From NCBI GenBank assembly GCA_024509875.1, contig JAMPIV010000581.1, positions 377,001 to 441,000 of the forward strand: DNA of 64,000 bases, read 5' to 3'. Of this stretch, positions 59,056 through 64,000 are shown one piece after another. Under the pieces are notes generated by a model that made no database searches, had not been told where the DNA came from, and worked only from the letters and a program-made list of their open reading frames with translations. A program made the position numbers and the translations under genes. This stretch comes from Oreohelix idahoensis. Its lineage: Eukaryota > Mollusca > Gastropoda > Stylommatophora > Oreohelicidae. Positions within the stretch are counted from its first letter, which is position 1; each line of letters starts with the position of its first letter.

Positions 59056-60180
59056 ATGGCGGACCTGGCCAAGTTTCGATCTGCTGCTGTTCAGACTGCA
59101 AAAGAGTTAGGATTAGATGGGCAAGTTATGGTTGCCTATGTCACCACGGAATGTGACAAATTTATTGAACGCGAAGAAAGAAGATTAGAAAAAGAGGCCG
59201 AAAGAAAGTTAGAGGCTGAGACTAAGAGGTTGCAAGCTGAGGCTGAGACTAAGAGGTTGCAGATTGAGGCTGAGGCTAAGAAATTGGAGGCAGAAAGAGA
59301 AGAAAGAAGATTGGCTGCAGAAAGGGAAGAGAGGAAATTAGCTGCAGAAAGGGAAGCAGAAGATAAAAGATTACAAAGGGAACATGAGTTACGACTAAGG
59401 GAGTTTGAGTTTCAAGGCCATGCTCCTGAAAATGGTGCCAGTCCCTTTGCCTCTGATGCTACGGTTACTCAAGAAGCCTCAACCTCAGCTATGAATTTTC
59501 ATTTAGATCATTTTGTTGAGAAAGACGATGATATAGAGAGCTACCTAAATAGGTATGAACTATTAGCTACCACGTATGGGTTAGAGAGAGAAAGGTGGAG
59601 CTTAAAGTTATCTCAGGGACTTCGTGGGGCAGCTTATGAAGTTTTTGCAAAAATGAGCAGAGGTGATCAGGAAAATTATGAGATGCTAAAGCAGGCTCTT
59701 TTGTTAAGGTATGAAAAGAATGCAGAATTTTATAGGAAAAAATTTAGGAATGCTAAACTACTGTCAGGTGAAACCTATCACCAGTTCTCTGCACGAATAG
59801 AGACATACTTGGAGAAATGGACTTCTCTGGGGAAAACCCAAGATCTTAAGGAAATGGTCCTTATAGAGCAATTAAGAGAGTCCATGGCTCCAGACCTGAG
59901 AAAGTTTCTCATGGAACAAGGTGCAGAGAGGCTGGGTGAGTTGCTAAATGTTGCTGAAAGGTATCAAGCAGCTCAAGCAGAGGTAACAGGTAATAAAAAG
60001 AAACAGGTGGACAACTTTAGGGCACCACAGAACTTTAATAAATTTGATCCTAAGGATCAAAATAAAGGTAAGCACCAATTTGATAGGCCACGGTATGAAA
60101 ATAAAAATAAATTCCCACAATTCGATGAAAGGAAATATGATGAAAGAAAATCTTTCAAACCAAGGAAAAAGGTGGTGTAA
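59056..60180 (+). CDS. gag: Element D Gag
   Basis: 374 codons, intact, starting MADLAKFRSAAVQ. Residues about 35-120 are a Glu/Arg/Lys-rich coiled coil (EREERRLEKEAER, AETKRLQ repeats). Residues about 140-310 are the capsid-like domain with FVEKDDDIESYLNRYE, RWSLKLSQGLRGAAYEVF, YRKKFRNAKLL and FLMEQGAERLGELL, a SCAN-type Gag fold common in metazoan gypsy elements. The tail is Asn/Lys/Asp-rich and basic. The frame ends at a stop just where a zinc knuckle should start. It is distantly similar in plan to the Gag proteins of A and B. Confidence 0.85.
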   Translation: MADLAKFRSAAVQTAKELGLDGQVMVAYVTTECDKFIEREERRLEKEAERKLEAETKRLQAEAETKRLQIEAEAKKLEAEREERRLAAEREERKLAAEREAEDKRLQREHELRLREFEFQGHAPENGASPFASDATVTQEASTSAMNFHLDHFVEKDDDIESYLNRYELLATTYGLERERWSLKLSQGLRGAAYEVFAKMSRGDQENYEMLKQALLLRYEKNAEFYRKKFRNAKLLSGETYHQFSARIETYLEKWTSLGKTQDLKEMVLIEQLRESMAPDLRKFLMEQGAERLGELLNVAERYQAAQAEVTGNKKKQVDNFRAPQNFNKFDPKDQNKGKHQFDRPRYENKNKFPQFDERKYDERKSFKPRKKVV

Positions 60181-60222
60181 AAAATTGTCAGATGGACAAT
60201 CATGACACTGACCGTTGCAGAA
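60170..60222 (+). pseudogene. Broken CX2CX4HX4C zinc knuckle of element D
   Basis: Across two frame changes the sequence holds W-C, then C-QMDN-H-DTDR-C, with the spacing of a Gag nucleocapsid knuckle. The gag frame stops inside it. Its presence shows that D, unlike A and B, once used the classical knuckle. Confidence 0.6.
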
Positions 60223-60640
60223 GGAAACCTGTGTATATGGCAACCCTTCAGGTCAGGTCGACCTCAAGACAGGAGGAGGATATTATGTTGGATACCACTC
60301 CAGAAGAGATGAGGAAGGCACAGGCTGGGGATAAAACACTCAAGCCTTGTTTCAGAAAATTGTCAACTTGTCATACAACTCCAGGCAAGGGAGATTTTTA
60401 CATGAAAAACAAGTTGATGTATAGGAAGACTGGAGCTAGATCCAAAGGTCAAGGACAGCTGGTACTTCCTAAAAGATATAGGGCAGACTTAATAAGGAGC
60501 CTACATGTGAAACCAGATGGGGACCATGAGAAGATAGGTACCATCATTCAAAAGGTGGCTCACAATTATTATTGGCCCAAAGCAAGATGGGACATTGAGA
60601 ATTTTGTAGAAAGGTGTAGCATAGCACATGAGGGAACACC
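60222..60640 (+). pseudogene. Element D pre-integrase segment and H2C2 zinc finger
   Basis: A frame from about 60192 to 60767 reads TPEEMRKAQAGDKTLK, then LVLPKRYRADLIRSLHVK, GDHEKIGTIIQKVAHNYYWP and FVERCSIAH. This is the segment that precedes integrase in IN-first elements and the H2C2 finger: both His are spaced as usual, but the second Cys of the CX2C pair is lost. After about 60640 the sense ends; the D, D, E catalytic core is not found. About 100 codons of protease expected before this segment are absent. Confidence 0.7.
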
Positions 60641-60779
60641 CACAAGTGGGAACATGGATCAGGACCTGGACACGCCACGGGGCAAAATTAGGCCTGATAA
60701 TAAAAAGAAAAATAGATTTGATAAAGTGGACCAAATGGAATGGGAAGCCCCTTTTCACGGACAATGATAGGAAACTCTT

Positions 60780-63256
60780 TACAGAGCGATACAACAGGAG
60801 GCAATCTGATCATCAGAAGAAGTCCCCCCATCAGACAAGTGTTTCGGCCCAGTATACTCCTTTACACTCTAAGGGGGGCGGGCCCACTTGGGTCATGACT
60901 CCCAAGCGTCTCAGCCTCCTGTTGTCTTGTATCGAAAATGAACCCATTTCACTTATGGTAGCAACTTTAATCCACAACTCCGCCAGCCGTGGAGGCAATT
61001 GTGAAAGTAACAAAGAGAAGACAAATTATTCCGTTCGTTCCGTCGCACACACTGAGACACCATCGCGAAGCCGCCGAGCCTAGCCACTGAAATTCTGACA
61101 CTGACACCTCCTATAATATACATCGCCTGTTGCCCCTCAGTCACAGCCCGCTCACTAGTACACCACAAAACTCAGCGTTTTGTGGACTTAGAAAAATTCC
61201 TGGTGTTTTCTGTACCGCAGCGTTTATTGTCACGATTTCCATTGCCCATTGCGGTTGTTCCACAGCCAGCCTGATGCCTTTTCGGCAGTTTCACTAAGCC
61301 TCTTCAGTGCCCTTGTTCTCGCCTGTCCCTTCAACCCCAACAGTTTCAATAGATCATACACTGATGCAGCCACAAGCCCTCTTGCGCCCACTTCAACAGC
61401 CATGACCCTTGTAGTGAACCCCTCGTGTCTCAGATCCGCGGCCAGATCACTATATTTGGCCGCTTTGAACGAATGTTGCTCGTCTAATCTGGATTCAAAT
61501 GGCACGGTCAGTTCAATCAGTATGACCTGAAGCGTTGAAGAAGAATGAAGCACTATATCCGGCCGTCTCCGCGATTTTCTGATACTCTCTGGATATGCCC
61601 CTCGTTCAGGTAGGTCTACCGCCATCTCCCAGTCGTTTGCACAATCAAGAAGAGATGGTAAACTGCTACCTGGTTTACTCGGTTTGGGGTGTGCTGACTT
61701 TCCTGCCCTCAGAAAGTATGTATTTGCGGTGCTCGGCCTGGGTTTGCTGTTCGCCTTCATCCTTGCTAGATCTATTGTCGCAGCAAGCTCATTTAGCACT
61801 TTGTTATGGCGCCAGGTGTATCGCCCTTGCCCTAATGACACCTTACACGCTGAGAGCACGTGTTCGAGTGTCTGCCTCCCCTGGCACAGGGGGCACTGCT
61901 CATCATCCGACTTTCCCCATTTCACAAGGTTGGTGGCCGACGGCAGCAGGTCATACATTGATCTAACCACGAAGCTGAGCCTAAGAGGTGCCATATGCCA
62001 TATATCATTCCATGTCAAGGACCTCTGCAGGGCTCCTTCCCATGTAGTCCATTGGCCTTGTTGGACCTGCTGCACTGCTTTTTGCAACCTCTTATCATTC
62101 TCAGCCTCTCGTATCTCATGAACAACCATGTCTCTGCGCTCCCTGCTTGATGCCTTGGACCACCAGCGGATGTCTCCATGACCAAATCCCCGTCTATTCG
62201 TCTGTGTGTATCCGATTACCTCCCTCAGTTTGAGTGACTCTTGGGCAGCATCAACAGCTTCTTCCACTCTCCACTTCCTTCCCGTTTTCAGTGTAGGCTG
62301 AATGGACTTAACCACGTCATCAGCTGACTCGCGTAGCATCATTGCAAGCCTTGCCTTTCCAACTTTGTACTCTTCAACAACTGACTTGAAAGGAAGCAGA
62401 AGTTTTGACTTTTTGCAGTACAGTGCTACATCTGACAGACCTGGTGGTACCCCTAGCCACTTTCTCATGAACTTGTTGACCTTTTGCTCTATAGCTTCGA
62501 CTGTACTTGTGCTTATTTCATATATAAGCAGTGGCCACAGCAATTTCGGTATCAACATGAACTGGAGGCACCACAGTTTGAACTTTCCCAAGAGTCTGCT
62601 TTGGTCTATGATCTGTAGCCCTCTGTCTGCCATTTCTAATGTCTGTTGCACTGCCTTCGAGTCTTTTAATGAGGCATCGTACACCCTGCCAAGACTTTTA
62701 ACAGGTTCCTCAATGACAGTAGGGATTCTTTGGTTGGAAACCACGAATATGTCTTCTGCTATCTTCCCTTTCCTGACTGATAGGCTTCTCGACTTCTTGG
62801 GTTTGAAGCTCATTCTGCACCAGCTGACTAGTTCATCCAGGCGTTCTAACATCCTCCGGGCCTGATCTTCATCTGATGTCAGAATTGTTGTGTCATCCAT
62901 GAATGCTTTGAGCGGTGGCATGTGACACATTCCCCCAAGCTTTGGACCTATAGCCATTCCTTCGGCCGCATTGAGGATTACCTGCATAGCCATCACGAAT
63001 AGTATCGGAGAGATGGTACACCCCATTGCAATTCCAACTTCAAGGCCAACCCACTTCGTTGTGTACTCTCTGGTTGAAAATCTGACAGCAAACCCTGCGA
63101 AATACAGCTTCAGCATTGCTGCAATCTCTTGTGGAACATGATACATTTCTAGGGCCTGCCACAACATCTGGTGTGGAACGGATCCATAAGCATTCGCTAG
63201 ATCCAACCAGATTACATGGAGGTTTGTTCTGTCAGACTTTGCCTTTTGGATTGCTT
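60780..63256 (-). mobile_element. 5'-truncated RLE-type LINE inserted in element D
   Basis: A minus-strand non-LTR retrotransposon with about 0.4 kb of 3' non-coding sequence (left end between about 60780 and 60860, not exactly placed) and 658 codons of protein. The RT sense begins sharply at about 63254; beyond it the sequence is unrelated and a stop comes at once. A 5' truncation like this is typical of target-primed reverse transcription. Its coding frame is open, so insertion is fairly recent, younger than element D. Target duplications could not be recognised. Confidence 0.8.
61230..63253 (-). CDS. RLE-type LINE protein: RT C-terminal half, CCHC finger, endonuclease
   Basis: 658 codons from the first ATG (63206), with about 16 more open codons before it; the N-terminal half of RT and any DNA-binding fingers are lost. 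WLDLANAYGSVP is RT motif A, MGCTISPILF motif B and AFMDD (101-105) the catalytic box. A finger CX2CX7HX4C lies at C438, C441, H449, C454. The restriction-like endonuclease follows with RRPD (547-550), E565 in VILIELTVPFE, and K581/Y585 in the KAAKY context. This domain order is that of R2/NeSL/Hero-group LINEs, which nick their target with this C-terminal nuclease. I lean to Hero or NeSL rather than R2, with low certainty. All visible catalytic residues are intact. Confidence 0.88.
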
Positions 63257-63528
63257 AACTGTTTTACAATGGCCACTATGCGGAGAGTGCAAAAAGATGT
63301 CTTACCCCAGGATAAGCCGACAATCCCTCAATCGGACTTAAACAAACTGGAGGAAAAAGATGTAGAGAGGAAATCTCTCATCAAGAATTTTAAGTGGGGA
63401 GAAAGCCCCAAAAGAAAAATTGGTAGCGGTCGTTTTGTGAATGATAATTCTGGGAGGAAAAATCATCACTATAAAGCTTCGAGTGGAAGAGACCATACCG
63501 GTGCATGGACAAATAGGTCCACACAATT
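63257..63528. other. Unassigned interval inside element D
   Basis: Between the truncated LINE and the integrase C-terminus. A plus-strand frame reads MRRVQKDVLPQDKPTIPQ and then a basic stretch; it does not match the integrase core expected here and I do not recognise it. It may be a separate small insertion. Confidence 0.35.
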
Positions 63529-64000
63529 AAAGGTCCATATGTAGCTTTGTTAAGAACGTGGACTGATGAAAAGGCAGAGGAAAACATTACATCTTCATAC
63601 CAATATGTGAATGAGCTGACCACTCGGTTAAAAACTGGCTGGAAACTTGCCAATGAAAATTTGAAACAAGCCAGGAAGAAACATGCTGCCTATTATAACA
63701 GGAAGGCGAAAGACAGAAATTTGGTTGTGGGAGAGAAAGTACTGCTTCTTTTGCCCGGGAGTCAGAATAAGTTACAAATTGGATGGCAGGGTCCATATAC
63801 AGTTTTAGAGAAGGTGTCTAGAACAAATTATAAGATAGATAAGAAGGGGAAAGAAAAAATCTATCATGTGAATCTCCTGAAGAAATATTTGGAAAGAGAA
63901 CATCAGGAAGAGACACACTTGTTGACCTTGTCCATCGCCATGGAGATGAAAAAGGAACCACTTTCATCATTTGAGTATCCACTACACCCCTGTGAGACAG
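63529..64000 (+). pseudogene. Element D integrase C-terminal domain and linker (runs off the window)
   Basis: Open frame to the edge: KGPYVALLRTWTDEK, YQYVNELTTRL, ARKKHAAYYNRKAKDRN, VGEKVLLLLPGS, WQGPYTVLEKVS and YHVNLLKKYL. This is the post-core helix and GPY module of a gypsy integrase. The next residues, to SFEYPLHPCETD, look like the linker that joins integrase to RT in elements A and B (there followed by W-DV and D-LTD-PG). The catalytic core upstream is missing. Confidence 0.8.

Larger units (their letters stand above)
58194..64000 (+). mobile_element. Element D: third gypsy-type LTR retrotransposon, 5' part only
   Basis: From left: a possible LTR, an exact tRNA-Pro primer site, a 374-codon gag, a broken zinc knuckle, then directly the pre-integrase and H2C2 segment of integrase, an inserted LINE on the opposite strand, and the C-terminal part of integrase running to the window edge. 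Protease and integrase core are missing or destroyed. As integrase follows gag without RT between them, and the last residues (SFEYPL before the edge) match the linker that precedes RT in related elements, D is probably also integrase-first; this depends on sequence beyond 64000. Confidence 0.75.

Noticed and set aside
61249..62865. Plus-strand frames of 93 to 187 codons
   Set aside because: Shadows of the minus-strand LINE protein at 61230-63253.

Overview
This is a repeat-dominated stretch of an animal nuclear genome. The best guess is a lophotrochozoan, probably a mollusc; this is an inference from the transposon mix (Ty3/gypsy elements with integrase before reverse transcriptase, an RLE-type LINE, a Helitron relict, many LINE relicts), from long CT/CA/AT microsatellites and from a phase 1-1 EGF-like exon. 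There is no sign of bacterial organisation. The only host coding sequence I can defend is that single EGF-like exon (7071-7208, minus strand).

Layout. 1-9.2 kb: relics. A Helitron remnant lies at 1.6 kb. A LINE reverse-transcriptase relict is split by an 1149-bp element with perfect 199-bp terminal inverted repeats and a 5-bp target duplication. Further LINE relicts, the EGF exon, and a 34-base poly-G tract beside a G-rich minisatellite follow. 9.2-28.3 kb: a 75-bp minisatellite (about 130 units, with 17-unit and 37-unit higher-order repeats) into which a complete, very young 9.1-kb LTR retrotransposon (element A, minus strand) has inserted, duplicating GTGAC. 28.3-32 kb: LINE relicts, one of whose C-terminal coding sequence has become a 51-bp, 12-copy minisatellite. 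32-44.6 kb: a 29/36-bp minisatellite into which a second LTR element (B, plus strand, 9.6 kb) has inserted, duplicating CACAT. 44.6-58.2 kb: microsatellites, LINE relicts, two diverged copies of a dispersed repeat, a SINE-like unit, and no convincing host gene. 58.2-64 kb: the 5' part of a third gypsy element (D, exact tRNA-Pro primer site), interrupted by a 5'-truncated R2/Hero/NeSL-like LINE with a restriction-like endonuclease.

How the parts work together. Elements A and B encode Gag, a DSG aspartic protease, then integrase, then reverse transcriptase and RNase H. The RT sequence is of Ty3/gypsy type but the order is that of Ty1/copia. This is the arrangement of the Gmr1-like group, first described from deuterostomes. 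In D the integrase fragment also follows gag directly, and a conserved-looking linker follows it at the window edge, so D is probably the same type. Both datable insertions landed in tandem arrays. Three minisatellites lie in or directly against LINE C-terminal relicts, which suggests that LINE 3' ends seed tandem repeats here. Most frame breaks in A and B are single-base gains in A or T runs, so some may be assembly errors rather than decay.
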